A stretch of 64,000 bases of DNA from Thermosporothrix hazakensis (lineage in GTDB: Bacteria > Chloroflexota > Ktedonobacteria > Ktedonobacterales > Ktedonobacteraceae): positions 124,001 through 188,000 of the forward strand of contig NZ_QKUF01000005.1 of NCBI RefSeq assembly GCF_003253565.1, written 5' to 3'. The notes under the pieces are model-generated. The model was given only the letters and a program-made list of their open reading frames with translations, made no database searches and was not told the DNA's origin. Position numbers and translations under genes: made by a program. This document shows positions 1 through 8,868 of the stretch, piece by piece (position 1 is the stretch's first letter; the number at the start of each line of letters is the position of its first letter).

Positions 1-151
1 TCTCAATCGTCCGATCATAGAGCACCAGATCAACACGAGATGAGAGCTGTTGCCGCTCGTTACACAAACGGCCAGACCCAAGCCCGTAGCTCTGTGGGAG
101 TGGCTGGCGTAATTCAGCCCGCAGAAGCGCCAATGCATCAGGTTGTGTCAG
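1..151 (-). CDS. N-terminal part of a DUF6602-like protein, cut by window edge
   Basis: The minus strand is open from an in-frame stop at 161-163 to the window edge. The translated stretch has a coding look, including a Gly-Leu-Gly-Ser-Gly turn and a segment reading SSRVDLVLYD. That resembles the N-terminal part of DUF6602 proteins, in which an Asp-rich strand of the type S-x-x-D-x-V-x-Y-D follows a short glycine-rich loop; that family is thought to be nuclease-like. There is no ATG in this frame. CTG at 151 or TTG at 133 are the only plausible starts, and neither has a strong ribosome site, so the gene may instead be a 5'-truncated remnant. The family call rests on a short segment from memory and is tentative. 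Confidence 0.4.
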   Translation of the reverse strand, partial: MTQPDALALLRAELRQPLPQSYGLGSGRLCNERQQLSSRVDLVLYDRTIE

Positions 152-304
152 ATTCCTTATTTATACAAGAAAGAATAGAAGATAGGTGCAGGCGAATATC
201 AGTCATCGGTCCTCAAAAACGCGTTTCTACCCGGAACAACATAGCTTCGCATAGACTACCATCCTGTATAGATGCATGTCAACGCCGATGATCATGCCAG
301 AATC

Positions 305-334
305 AAAAAGCCGGGCGCATTTCTGCAACCCGGC
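305..334 (-). terminator. Rho-independent terminator of the TPP-enzyme gene
   Basis: A 6-bp GC-rich stem (310-315 with 329-334) lies just after the stop codon of the minus-strand gene. It is followed on that strand by a run of five T. Confidence 0.75.
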
Positions 335-347
335 ACAACCTAAAAGC

Positions 348-2135
348 CTACTTCTTCGTTGGCAGGACGCTTTTGACCAGCTCTTTTGCTGACTGCTTGA
401 TAATACCGCCCTCTTCGGGATCACCCTTCACAAGCGCTTCCAGGTAGTTCTTCGCTTGCTCAAACGTGATATGCGGCGGTAATGTCGGCACCTCACCAGT
501 CACGCAGGCTTCATAGACTACCGGACGATCAGCCCTTAACGCCTCATCCCATGCGGAAGCAACATCTTCCGGCCTCTCAACTCGGATACCTTTAAAGCCA
601 AGCGACTCAGCAAACTGTGCATAGGGGAAATCAGGCAAATTCTGGGTTGCTTCCAGCTTAGGATTACCGGACAGAATACGCATCTCCCATGTGACCTGAT
701 TCAGATCACGATTGTTGAGCACCATAAAGATGATACGGGGATCGCTCCAATTCTTCCAGTACCTGGCAACCGTTATCAGCTCGTTCAGCCCATTCATCTG
801 CATCGCGCCGTCACCAGTCGTACAGATAGGGATGCGATCAGGATACGCGAACTTTGCGGCAATCGCATACGGAACCGCAGCCCCCATAGTTGCCAGGCTC
901 CCTGAGAGCGAGCCCATGTTTCCCTCTTTCATGCGAATAACGCGCCCATACCAGTTCGCGGTTGTCCCGGCATCAGCAGTCAAGATTGCATTTTCAGGCA
1001 GCCGCTTTGAGAGTTCCAGGAAGACAAGTTCCGGGTTCACCGGATCGGCCTTCTCCTGTGCCCGGGCCTCGACCAGCTTCCACCAATCGGTGACATTCTT
1101 CTCGATTTTCTCGCGCCACGAGCGATCCTTTTTCTGCTGTAACAGTGGTAGCAGCGCCCGCAAGGTCTCGGCGCTATCACCTCTGAGGTTGACTTCCATT
1201 GGATAGCGCAGGCTCAAACGAGCAGGATCTATATCGATCTGCACTCCCCGAGCCTGTCCCTCTTTTGGCAGAAACTCGGCATAGGGAAAGCTCGACCCGA
1301 TCATCAGGAGTGTATCGCACTCCATCATCATATCCCAGCTTGGCTTTGTACCAAGCAAGCCAATACAGCCGGTAACATAGGGCAGATAATCGGGGAGAAC
1401 GGCTTTTCCGAGCAATGCCTTCGCAACACCGGCTCCCAGCACTCCAGCCACGTCCGCAACTTCTTTACTGGCACCCAGGGCACCGGCACCAACCAAAATC
1501 GCAACCTTTTTGCCCTCATTCAACACGGTAGCGGCTCGCTGCAAGTCTTCCTGTTTGGGAACAATACGAGGCTCCGAGTAGCCTATACCGGTATGGATGG
1601 TATTATGCGCGTGAGGCGGGTTCTCAACTGCCCCCATCTCTTGAATATCCTTTGGCAGAATCACGCAGGTTACGGTACGCTCTGCCTGAGCAATGCGAAA
1701 TGCGCGATCTACCAGATGACGTACCTGCATCGGGCTGGAAGCCATATGAACATACTCACCGGCCACATCTTTAAAGAGGGAGAGCAGGTCAACCTCCTGC
1801 TGATAGTTGCCACCAATTGCCGGACGCGCCGCCTGACCGACGATAGCGACAACCGGTTGATGGTCCATCTTGGCATCATAGAGCCCATTAAGCAGATGAA
1901 TTGCGCCGGGGCCGGAAGTAGCAAGACAGACCCCCACTTCTCCGGTGAACTTCGCATGCGCTGTCGCCATAAAGGCAGCCATCTCCTCGTGACGCACCTG
2001 CACGAAATCAAACAGATCTTTATGCCGCTCTAATGCACCCAGTATGCCGTTAATACCATCACCGGGATAGCCGTAAATACGCTTCACATTCCACTGTGAA
2101 AGACGCTCTAACAGAAAATCGCTGACTTGAGCCAT
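348..2135 (-). CDS. TPP-dependent pyruvate oxidase / pyruvate dehydrogenase (quinone)-type enzyme
   Basis: This 595-residue protein has the three-domain layout of the acetolactate synthase/pyruvate oxidase superfamily. The N-terminal PYR domain carries the activating glutamate in a RHEE motif near residue 50. A central FAD/nucleotide-binding-type domain follows. The C-terminal PP domain has the ThDP motif starting GDGAMQ near residue 440 and ending in NN about 30 residues later. Length and motifs match the YdaP/PoxB branch, which decarboxylates pyruvate to acetate with electron transfer to quinone or oxygen. Acetolactate synthase is less likely because no small subunit or branched-chain genes are adjacent. 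It stands alone with its own terminator. A 21-bp hairpin lies about 55 bp upstream of its ATG. The substrate is inferred, not shown. Confidence 0.8.
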   Translation of the reverse strand: MAQVSDFLLERLSQWNVKRIYGYPGDGINGILGALERHKDLFDFVQVRHEEMAAFMATAHAKFTGEVGVCLATSGPGAIHLLNGLYDAKMDHQPVVAIVGQAARPAIGGNYQQEVDLLSLFKDVAGEYVHMASSPMQVRHLVDRAFRIAQAERTVTCVILPKDIQEMGAVENPPHAHNTIHTGIGYSEPRIVPKQEDLQRAATVLNEGKKVAILVGAGALGASKEVADVAGVLGAGVAKALLGKAVLPDYLPYVTGCIGLLGTKPSWDMMMECDTLLMIGSSFPYAEFLPKEGQARGVQIDIDPARLSLRYPMEVNLRGDSAETLRALLPLLQQKKDRSWREKIEKNVTDWWKLVEARAQEKADPVNPELVFLELSKRLPENAILTADAGTTANWYGRVIRMKEGNMGSLSGSLATMGAAVPYAIAAKFAYPDRIPICTTGDGAMQMNGLNELITVARYWKNWSDPRIIFMVLNNRDLNQVTWEMRILSGNPKLEATQNLPDFPYAQFAESLGFKGIRVERPEDVASAWDEALRADRPVVYEACVTGEVPTLPPHITFEQAKNYLEALVKGDPEEGGIIKQSAKELVKSVLPTKK

Positions 2136-2189
2136 AACGTAACTTACTCCTCCTAGCTAAAAGACCTTCTAGAGGTTCTCTCTTGTCAG

Positions 2190-2210
2190 GCATGCAGTCA
2201 CACTGCATGC
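2190..2210 (-). promoter_or_regulatory. Inverted repeat upstream of the TPP-enzyme gene
   Basis: A perfect 9-bp inverted repeat (2190-2198 with 2202-2210, 3-bp spacer) lies 55 bp upstream of the ATG at 2135. The core ATGCAGTCA recurs at 2352-2360, making an operator more likely than a pure RNA hairpin. The rest of the 2136-2471 intergenic stretch holds no gene I can support. Confidence 0.45.
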
Positions 2211-2471
2211 TCAAGCCCACTGACCAACGGTCCCTGATACCAGAGGATCCATCTATCAGGATGATGCGGCGGGCACAAATACTTCACCCACTTTCATCAT
2301 AAACACTGTTCCCTACCACTTGATGTAAACCAGCACGAGGCTTTCTTTACCATGCAGTCATAGAGACGCGCCATGCTTGATTGCTTGAGAGAATACGGCC
2401 AGCTACATGAGGTACACGATTTCAGCAAGAGACATGTTACGTAACGCCGGATTGAGACCAGAACCAGCCAT

Positions 2472-2496
2472 AAAAAAAGCTCTTCCGCAGAAGAGC
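2472..2496 (-). terminator. Rho-independent terminator of the Mrr-type gene
   Basis: A 6-bp stem (2479-2484 with 2491-2496) is followed on the minus strand by seven T. It lies 14 bp past the stop codon. Confidence 0.85.
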
Positions 2497-2509
2497 CTGT
2501 TTGTAAGTC

Positions 2510-3988
2510 TCAGAGCCGATCAAGCACAACGTTTTCGTAGCCATATTGTTTGAAATAGGCCAGCAAGGCAGGCCCATCGATCAGCGTGATTGGCAAATCT
2601 CGGACAAAGTCCCTCGAATTATCACTGAAGCGACTTGTTGCAACAAGAAAGCCTTTCGTTGCCTTCTCTTTCAACATAGTTCCATAAAGAGCCCGAACGG
2701 TTTCTATTGGAACCATATTTGTATAGCGTTTCACCTGCACAACAAATTTGCCCCCACGCAGCGGATCAGGATCCTTAACCACAATATCAACCCCTCCATC
2801 ACGGCTCGCCTGAGTCACTGATATTGTTACCCCATGTCCACGGAATATTTTCCGAAAAAGTTCCCCCACCAGATGCTCAAACTCCCGCCAATCGATGGTA
2901 GCAAGATTGATAAGCGGCTTCTCAGGAGAAAGTCCAGACATACCTGTCGGAGTCAAGGCAATGGACGCTCTGTTCAGTATCATCGCTTTTGACATCACTT
3001 GCCCCGTATTCTCGCCAAATATCCCATCCAGTCTACGTACACATGCTCTCGGCTGAACCAATTCCAGATTGATTGTTGCCAATACATCCCTTGTGATATC
3101 TAGCATAATAACATAGGTATCGACAGGGCGGCCGGTAGCAGGGTCAATACTTCTCACATAACCTCTCACCTGCAATACATTCACATGGGGAGACATCACA
3201 TATAAAAATATGCGATGAGCGACAAGCAAAACCACCTGACAAAGAAGTTCTTCATAAAGCTCTTTATGCGCCTCGGGGCGGAATGGAACCGGCACAATCC
3301 TCTTTTGATCTGCAACATAGACATATCCCTGATACCATTTCAATTCCTGCATATCAGGAACACGTAACAGAATCTTTGCGGTCTGGTTCTGTATATCAAG
3401 CGTTGTATCATATTCCTGTATGAAATTTTCCGGAGCCTCCAGAGCAGAGAGTACCTCGTTGACTACATTGACAATGGCCTCACCTTCACCACGCTCAAAA
3501 GCTTCTTTCTGCTTGACATACGCTTCCCATGCCTGCTCCTTCTCCACCACAAATGCCTCAAAGTCCCGGCCATAATGTTCCATTGCCAGTTCATGTCTTT
3601 CTCTTCGTCGCTCTGTCAAACCAGGAAACAATCGTTCCGGCAAGGACCAATATCTAGGCACCTTATACATCTTTAAATATGTTTCAGGAACAGGTTCTTC
3701 TTTCCCAAAGGCAAAAGGAGGATATAGTTTCTTTCCTTCTTTCACTTCCTGTATTGCAGGCTTATCCTTCTCATAGCTCCGAAGAAGAAAACGTCTCAAA
3801 TCTTCAATTCGCTTCTCTTCACAGGCAGTCAGATTATCGGCTTTTCTTCTCTGCTTTTCCGCTTCCCAGTGCTCACGCTGTTGCTTCACCTGCGCCTCAA
3901 GCTCTTCTTCTGAGTATGCTGTAACAACGTGCGATTCCATCAATTCAAAATCCCAAATACGCTTCTGGTACTTTTTTGTTGCACCCAT
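2510..3988 (-). CDS. Mrr-type restriction endonuclease domain protein
   Basis: The C-terminal ~120 residues form an Mrr_cat/restriction endonuclease type IV-like fold. It has a WREFEHLVGELF helix, then the catalytic D-G-G-V-D strand, then the Q-V-K strand (PD-(D/E)xK type), and a conserved KGFLVATS segment. The N-terminal half (~370 residues) is charged, with coiled-coil character in its first 90 residues, and I do not recognise it. Mrr proteins usually cut modified or foreign DNA. A solitary gene without a methyltransferase fits a type IV or housekeeping role. I chose the ATG at 3988 because AGGAAGG sits about 9 bp upstream; the in-frame ATG 14 codons earlier has no such site. Confidence 0.8.
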   Translation of the reverse strand: MGATKKYQKRIWDFELMESHVVTAYSEEELEAQVKQQREHWEAEKQRRKADNLTACEEKRIEDLRRFLLRSYEKDKPAIQEVKEGKKLYPPFAFGKEEPVPETYLKMYKVPRYWSLPERLFPGLTERRRERHELAMEHYGRDFEAFVVEKEQAWEAYVKQKEAFERGEGEAIVNVVNEVLSALEAPENFIQEYDTTLDIQNQTAKILLRVPDMQELKWYQGYVYVADQKRIVPVPFRPEAHKELYEELLCQVVLLVAHRIFLYVMSPHVNVLQVRGYVRSIDPATGRPVDTYVIMLDITRDVLATINLELVQPRACVRRLDGIFGENTGQVMSKAMILNRASIALTPTGMSGLSPEKPLINLATIDWREFEHLVGELFRKIFRGHGVTISVTQASRDGGVDIVVKDPDPLRGGKFVVQVKRYTNMVPIETVRALYGTMLKEKATKGFLVATSRFSDNSRDFVRDLPITLIDGPALLAYFKQYGYENVVLDRL

Positions 3989-4022
3989 CAGAATAACCCT
4001 TCCTCTCTCGCATACATAGAGC

Positions 4023-4112
4023 ATCAGCACTCATAAAAGCTGGATAAGTCACCCAAATATCTTCTCCTCTCCTTTTCCAGCCCATCGTACTTGAAGAGTG
4101 ATGAGTGCTGAT
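4023..4112. repeat. Widely spaced 12-bp inverted repeat upstream of the Mrr gene
   Basis: ATCAGCACTCAT at 4023-4034 has a perfect inverted copy at 4101-4112, with 66 bp between them. The pair brackets the likely promoter region of the Mrr-type gene. A looped operator or a cruciform are both possible. Function unknown. Confidence 0.45.
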
Positions 4113-4167
4113 CTGTTGGGAATCAGTATAGCATAAGGATGAGTTAAAAACATGTTTGTTCAGACAT

Positions 4168-4200
4168 AAAAAGTTCCCCTGGATGGCTTCGCAGGGGAAC
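4168..4200 (-). terminator. Terminator of the fucose/lactate operon
   Basis: An 8-bp GC-rich stem (4173-4180 with 4193-4200) is followed by a T-run on the minus strand. It sits directly after the last gene of the operon. Confidence 0.85.
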
Positions 4201-4215
4201 TTTAAGAACAACAGC

Positions 4216-6495
4216 TTATGTCAGATGCTCGGCAATCAATTGAGCCAGATGCAACACTCGAATCGGTCGTCCTTCCGCGTCCACACCACCGCGCAAATGC
4301 ATTAAACAACCGGGATTATCCGAGACAAGCAGTGCCGCTCCTGTCTGCTCCGCATTTGCCAGTTTCTGCTGCAACATCCGTTCAGCCAGGCGCGGTTGCT
4401 CAAGTGAGACGGAGCCACCAAACCCGCAACAAACATCCGATCGGGGCATTTCTTGGACCTCGATATCCAGAATCTCACGGAGAATCGTTCGCGCCTCGGA
4501 ACGAAGGCCCAGGCAGTTACAGGACTGGCACGAATCGTGATAGGTTACGGTATCATTCGGCCCCGGCCGCCTGACCGAGAAACGAACGCCTTGCGCCAGC
4601 ACCACACGCGCCATAAAGCCAGTAAAATCAATGACGCGCTCGGCAACGGCCTGAGCTCTACGCAGCCAACCAAGTTCATCCAGATCCTCAAAGAGCCGAA
4701 TATAATCCTGGAGTACGGTCACCACACAACTTGTAGAGGCACTCAGAATATAGTCGACACCTTCGCGGTCTATCATCTGCTCAAGCGTCCTGATTGTCTG
4801 CTTTGCCATCTTTGCCCCGTTGACCGTATCGCCGGAGTTCAGCGCGGGGAGTCCACAACAGTTCTGGCCATGAGGAAAGATCACGCGCACACCCGCCGCT
4901 TCAAGCACCCGGATTACAGCCTCTCCCATCTCAGGATAAAGCCTATCCGTCATACAGCCAGCAAAGTAGGCCACAGTCAAGTGAGCCGATGTTCCAGACG
5001 GCTGCGCCTCCGAATACGCCTTCACCCGATCGCGAAGAGGCTTCACAGCCAGTGCAGGCAGACTCCGCCAGCGCGTCAATGCAGCCATACCGCCGATAAA
5101 AGGCAGGCGCGAAAACAGCCGGAGATTCCGCGAACGCACAAAACGACTTCCGCGCGTTGCCGGAAACTGAAAGAAACTCCCAAACCGCAGCAAGATATCA
5201 AACAGACGAGGACGAGCCATTATCCCGAAAACAGCCTTCTTGATTGGAGACAGACCTTTTTCCCGTACCACTTTCCGGCGCACATCCAGAATCAGCGAGG
5301 GCAAAGGAATCTCAACCGGGCACACGGTTTCACAGGCATTACAGCTCACACACAGGCTTTGCGGACCGGCTCCTGCCTCAATGCCATGATGGAAGGGCGT
5401 CACTACCAGCCCGATAGCACCACTATAGATATGACCGAACGCATGGCCGCCCACCTGCTGATAGGCCGGGCAGATATTCGCACAGGCTGCACAGCGAATA
5501 CACCGCAGCGCTTCCTTGAAACGAGGATCAGCCCGCATCTCGCTCCGCCCGTTATCCAGTAAAATAATATGCATCTCCCGCTCAGGAGAAGAAAGCCCGG
5601 TAATAAACGTGGTGTAGCTGGTAATCGGCTGCGCGGTCGCACTACGAGCCAGCAAACGTATCTGCGTCATCGCGTCAGCAAAGGTCGGCAGCAGCTTATC
5701 ATAGCCCGCCATCACCACATGGACTGGAGGCAGTGACGTCACCAGACGCCCATTTCCCTCGTTGGTCTGCATCATGACGGTGCCGCCTTCTGCAATTAAC
5801 GCGTTCGCACCACTGACTCCCATGCTCGCCGTTAAAAACGCCTTACGATGCTCTTTGCGGATGACCGCGACCTGTTCGGCCACAGCTTCACGCGAGATCT
5901 CACGTCCGGTGGCTCGTGACAGCGTCTCGCCAACCTGCTGCCGCGTTTTGTGAATAATCGGCATGACCATATGCGAAGGGCGCTCATGCTCAAGCTGTGC
6001 CACCCACTCACCCAGATCGGTTTCAATCGCGGTGACGCCACGGGCCTCTAAGTAGGCATTCAGTTCCGTCTCCTCACTGACCATTGTCTTTGACTTCACC
6101 ACAAGCTGAATGCCCTTGCGCTGACAGAGTTCATAGATATAGCGGTTAGCATCCTCAGCGGTTCTGGCCTCATAGAGAAAGGCGCCAGCGGCTTCAGCCT
6201 GCTGCTTAAATTGTGCAACCAGTTCTTCTTGGCGCTCAATCGCTTCATCTTTCGCCGCCTTCAGGCGTTCCCGCAGCCGCTCAAAACGGAACTCTTCCCC
6301 ATATTCCTGTTCTGCTGTAGCAAAAATCTTCTCGCGAGACTCACGCCAGGAAGGCGCAAAGCGTTCCAGCGCACGCTGCAAATTTTGATCGTTCAGGGCA
6401 CGATCCAGCCGCTGAGGGAAGGGCAGATGCTCATGTCCATTCTGAGCCGCTCTCTGCTGGATAACAAGCAATTCCTTTTGATAGCGAATCGTCAT
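4216..6495 (-). CDS. LutB-LutA fusion: L-lactate oxidation iron-sulfur protein
   Basis: This 759-residue protein joins two usually separate subunits of the LutABC L-lactate dehydrogenase. Residues ~60-310 are a LUD (DUF162) domain as in LutB. Residues ~332-393 carry two 4Fe-4S motifs (CIRCAACANICP and CVSCNACETVCP). Residues ~505-755 hold two CCG domains (GQNCCGLP and DVCCGFGGS) typical of LutA/GlpC. It would pass electrons from L-lactate to quinone, forming pyruvate. The ATG at 6495 follows AGGAGG and overlaps the lutC stop as ATGA, implying translational coupling. It is the last gene of the fucose operon, which fits because L-lactate is an end product of non-phosphorylating fucose breakdown. 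Confidence 0.9.
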   Translation of the reverse strand: MTIRYQKELLVIQQRAAQNGHEHLPFPQRLDRALNDQNLQRALERFAPSWRESREKIFATAEQEYGEEFRFERLRERLKAAKDEAIERQEELVAQFKQQAEAAGAFLYEARTAEDANRYIYELCQRKGIQLVVKSKTMVSEETELNAYLEARGVTAIETDLGEWVAQLEHERPSHMVMPIIHKTRQQVGETLSRATGREISREAVAEQVAVIRKEHRKAFLTASMGVSGANALIAEGGTVMMQTNEGNGRLVTSLPPVHVVMAGYDKLLPTFADAMTQIRLLARSATAQPITSYTTFITGLSSPEREMHIILLDNGRSEMRADPRFKEALRCIRCAACANICPAYQQVGGHAFGHIYSGAIGLVVTPFHHGIEAGAGPQSLCVSCNACETVCPVEIPLPSLILDVRRKVVREKGLSPIKKAVFGIMARPRLFDILLRFGSFFQFPATRGSRFVRSRNLRLFSRLPFIGGMAALTRWRSLPALAVKPLRDRVKAYSEAQPSGTSAHLTVAYFAGCMTDRLYPEMGEAVIRVLEAAGVRVIFPHGQNCCGLPALNSGDTVNGAKMAKQTIRTLEQMIDREGVDYILSASTSCVVTVLQDYIRLFEDLDELGWLRRAQAVAERVIDFTGFMARVVLAQGVRFSVRRPGPNDTVTYHDSCQSCNCLGLRSEARTILREILDIEVQEMPRSDVCCGFGGSVSLEQPRLAERMLQQKLANAEQTGAALLVSDNPGCLMHLRGGVDAEGRPIRVLHLAQLIAEHLT

Positions 6496-7067
6496 GGCTG
6501 GACCTCCTGGTGAGCTACAAGCAGAACACACAATGCCTTAGGCCCCTGAACGCCGATTGTCAGGGTACGCTCGATATCCGCGGTACGACTGGGCCCGCTA
6601 ATCAGCGTCATATGGTGTCGTTGTGTGGGTCCAGGGCGCGTTAGTTGATACAGGCGCTCTCCAACCTGATCCAGGCCCGGAACAAGATCCTCGACTCGCA
6701 CCAGCACAAAATGGGTCAACGTCAGCATACTGACCGCCCGGGCTGCAAGCACATTATCCGCAACCAGCACAGAACCCGTCTCAGCCACGGCCAACTCAGC
6801 CGCCGAAAGGCCTGCCGGAGCATCGGCAATCCCGGCAGGGGTCTCAGCCTCACTGATCTGAATTTCTTTCGCGGCAAGCAGAGGAAGAAGCGCTCCCCAG
6901 AGAGCGCAATCAGCAAATCCAGGTGGAACAACCAGGGTACGCCCGGTTAAAGCGCTATGAGAGGCAATTGTGTTAGCGGCGGCAGCAAGGTCTTCAACAA
7001 GCCAGCATTCGCCTCCACTGGCAGTCAGACGATGCTGGAAACGAAGATATAGTTCTTGCGCATCCAT
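6492..7067 (-). CDS. lutC: LutC, LUD-domain subunit of L-lactate oxidation complex
   Basis: This 191-residue single-domain LUD protein includes the conserved AELAVAETGSVLVA segment and the late SRTADIERTLTIGVQGP segment of LutC/YkgG. The second of these is a family signature. It precedes the LutB-LutA fusion with a 4-bp ATGA overlap and follows the SDR gene by 18 bp. It should act with that fusion in oxidising L-lactate at the membrane. The exact biochemical role of LutC is still poorly understood in the family. Confidence 0.9.
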   Translation of the reverse strand: MDAQELYLRFQHRLTASGGECWLVEDLAAAANTIASHSALTGRTLVVPPGFADCALWGALLPLLAAKEIQISEAETPAGIADAPAGLSAAELAVAETGSVLVADNVLAARAVSMLTLTHFVLVRVEDLVPGLDQVGERLYQLTRPGPTQRHHMTLISGPSRTADIERTLTIGVQGPKALCVLLVAHQEVQP

Positions 7068-7085
7068 GCGGCTCCCTCTTTTCTC

Positions 7086-7862
7086 TTACTTCGCAGTCCA
7101 ACCGCCATCAATCACCAGGGTAGAGCCGGTGACAAAAGCAGCTTCATCCGATGCAAGATAGAGGGCAGCATGCGCAATCTCATCGGGTCTTCCCATACGT
7201 CCAAGTGGCTGACGCGCCCCGAGCTGCTGAATCATCTCTTCCTTGTTATCAGGGTAATGGCGATTTAAATAACCCTCAACGAACGGCGTATAGACGGTCC
7301 CGGGACAGATCGCGTTTGCTCGTATGCCCTGTGAGACAAAGTCGATCGCCACGGAACGAGTCATACTGATAACCGCGCCCTTACTGGTACTATAGGGGAA
7401 ACGGCTCTCGACGCCGATCATACCAGCCGCCGACGCAATGTTCACCAGCACACCCCCTTGAGGCTGCTGCTGCATCATCTGGGAGATGGCATATTTAGAA
7501 CAGAGAAAGACACCCATTGCATTGACGCTCATCACCCGATTCCAGTCCTCCGCGGTCGTCTCTAAGATCGAACCAACATGGCTGATCCCCGCGTTATTCA
7601 CCAGAATATCGATCCGCCCCTGCTCCTGTGCTACACGCTCAAACGCAGCCTTCACCTGTTCCTCATTGGTAACATCCAGGCGCAGGGCGAATGCCTGCCC
7701 CTCTTGCTCCAGGATCTCCTGCACCACTGTTTGAGCAGCCTCTTCATTGATATCTGCAATATAGACACTGGCCCCCTGTCTGGCATAAAGCAAAGCAATT
7801 TCTCTGCCGATGCCGGAACCGGAGCCAGTGACGAGCGCGACTTTATGGTCCAATCTGAACAT
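7086..7862 (-). CDS. Short-chain dehydrogenase, probable 2-keto-3-deoxy-L-fuconate dehydrogenase
   Basis: This is a classical SDR of 258 residues. It has the TGSGSGIG cofactor loop near residue 15, an NNAG motif near residue 90, and a catalytic Ser plus Y-S-T-S-K motif near 155-160. It ends in a canonical DGGWTAK-type tail. An acidic Asp after strand 2 (ADIN) favours NAD. I chose the ATG at 7862 because the longer frame lacks a ribosome site and adds a non-SDR extension. Between fuconate dehydratase and the lactate-oxidising Lut genes, the best guess is oxidation of 2-keto-3-deoxy-L-fuconate at C4, as described for fucose catabolism in Xanthomonas. L-fucose dehydrogenase is the alternative. 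Confidence 0.85.
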   Translation of the reverse strand: MFRLDHKVALVTGSGSGIGREIALLYARQGASVYIADINEEAAQTVVQEILEQEGQAFALRLDVTNEEQVKAAFERVAQEQGRIDILVNNAGISHVGSILETTAEDWNRVMSVNAMGVFLCSKYAISQMMQQQPQGGVLVNIASAAGMIGVESRFPYSTSKGAVISMTRSVAIDFVSQGIRANAICPGTVYTPFVEGYLNRHYPDNKEEMIQQLGARQPLGRMGRPDEIAHAALYLASDEAAFVTGSTLVIDGGWTAK

Positions 7863-7944
7863 TGATTTTCTCTGCCTTTCCAGCTTATGGGAAGCCTTCA
7901 AAACGCAATAACAAACGTATCCTCTCCCTTGATCTGAGGCCACG

Positions 7945-8700
7945 TTATTCCGCGCGCAACTCTCCCTGTGAAAAGAACTCTCCGCGATGAGCACGCTCAT
8001 ACTCTGAGAGATCATCCAGTGTCACAACAGCAAGCGCCCGGTCTTCGCAGGTAGCGTCCATCTCAAAGCCGAAACTCTGCTTGTGCACCTCAATTCGCGT
8101 CGCGTGACGTAACTGAAGCAGGAACCAGCGCGCCGAAGCAAGAGCACCCTGCAAGCCACATCCACGCGTGCCAATTAAGCGATCAACGATAGCGCCTGTC
8201 CCATCTCTGGCAATTAAAATATAACCATTTCGAGTCTCTTTCTCTTCGCGCTGCCAGTACCAGGGAAGCCAACTTGTTCCTGGATCTGAAGCAGAGAGCC
8301 AGAAAAAATAAATTCCACGGGTCGTAATAACACGATAGACTCGATATGTGCAGTTTCTATCCAGGCGCCTGTGTGGCTGTACATCACCGTCAAACGGTCG
8401 CCAATCGGATGCCTCCAATTCCTCAGCAGAGAGTCCTATCTGCACTGCGAACGCGTGAACAGCCTCGCGCCCCCGATCTGCGAGCAGACGGTCTTTATGC
8501 CAGGGGAGCGCTTCAATGATGCTATCATCAATCTCGTTGATATTGGCATAGCGCAAATCGCGTTCATATTGCACATGCCCGGCATAGCAGCGCCACTGTG
8601 GAATACGCATCCAGACCTTGCCCGCCATCAGTACCTCTCTATAGCGAATGTAGACGCCTCTTTTACAGTCCTTTCGCTGGCATTTCAGCACCTGTTCCAT
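7945..8700 (-). CDS. Hypothetical protein in the fucose operon
   Basis: This 251-residue soluble protein belongs to no family I recognise. The first 45 residues hold a C-x4-C pair, then a C-x3-H pair, which could form a small zinc ribbon. The rest is rich in Trp, Arg and aromatic residues without a clear motif. A start at 8700 fits an AAGGTG site. It lies in line with the fucosidase and SDR genes (168 and 82 bp away), so it is likely co-transcribed. Its composition and strand match its neighbours. A role in fucose metabolism is only suggested by position. Confidence 0.6.
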   Translation of the reverse strand: MEQVLKCQRKDCKRGVYIRYREVLMAGKVWMRIPQWRCYAGHVQYERDLRYANINEIDDSIIEALPWHKDRLLADRGREAVHAFAVQIGLSAEELEASDWRPFDGDVQPHRRLDRNCTYRVYRVITTRGIYFFWLSASDPGTSWLPWYWQREEKETRNGYILIARDGTGAIVDRLIGTRGCGLQGALASARWFLLQLRHATRIEVHKQSFGFEMDATCEDRALAVVTLDDLSEYERAHRGEFFSQGELRAE

Positions 8701-8800
8701 AGATGAACACCTTACTCTCCCATCTGCGTACCATAACTCTTTCTCACAGATTACACCACATGTGCGTTAAAAACAACAGCGCTGTGTAACACGGGAAGAG

Positions 8801-8836
8801 TAAGCCCGGTGGCCCCCGCAGAGGCCACCAGCACTT
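8801..8836 (-). other. Hairpin between fucosidase and hypothetical gene
   Basis: A 7-bp stem (8808-8814 with 8823-8829) sits inside a wider imperfect stem. There is no T-run, so it looks like an mRNA-stabilising or processing hairpin within the operon and not a full terminator. Confidence 0.4.
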
Positions 8837-8868
8837 ACAAGAGGCGGGAAGGCAATGGTAACGTGTAC

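Noticed and set aside
1593..2033. Long plus-strand frame opposite the TPP-enzyme gene
   Set aside because: It is a shadow of a clear TPP-enzyme gene and has no family features.
3945..4211. 88-codon frame upstream of the Mrr gene
   Set aside because: It overlaps the Mrr gene in another frame and runs through the operator and terminator region.
8801..8836. Operon-ending terminator after the fucosidase
   Set aside because: No T-run follows the stem, and the next gene is on the same strand with close spacing.
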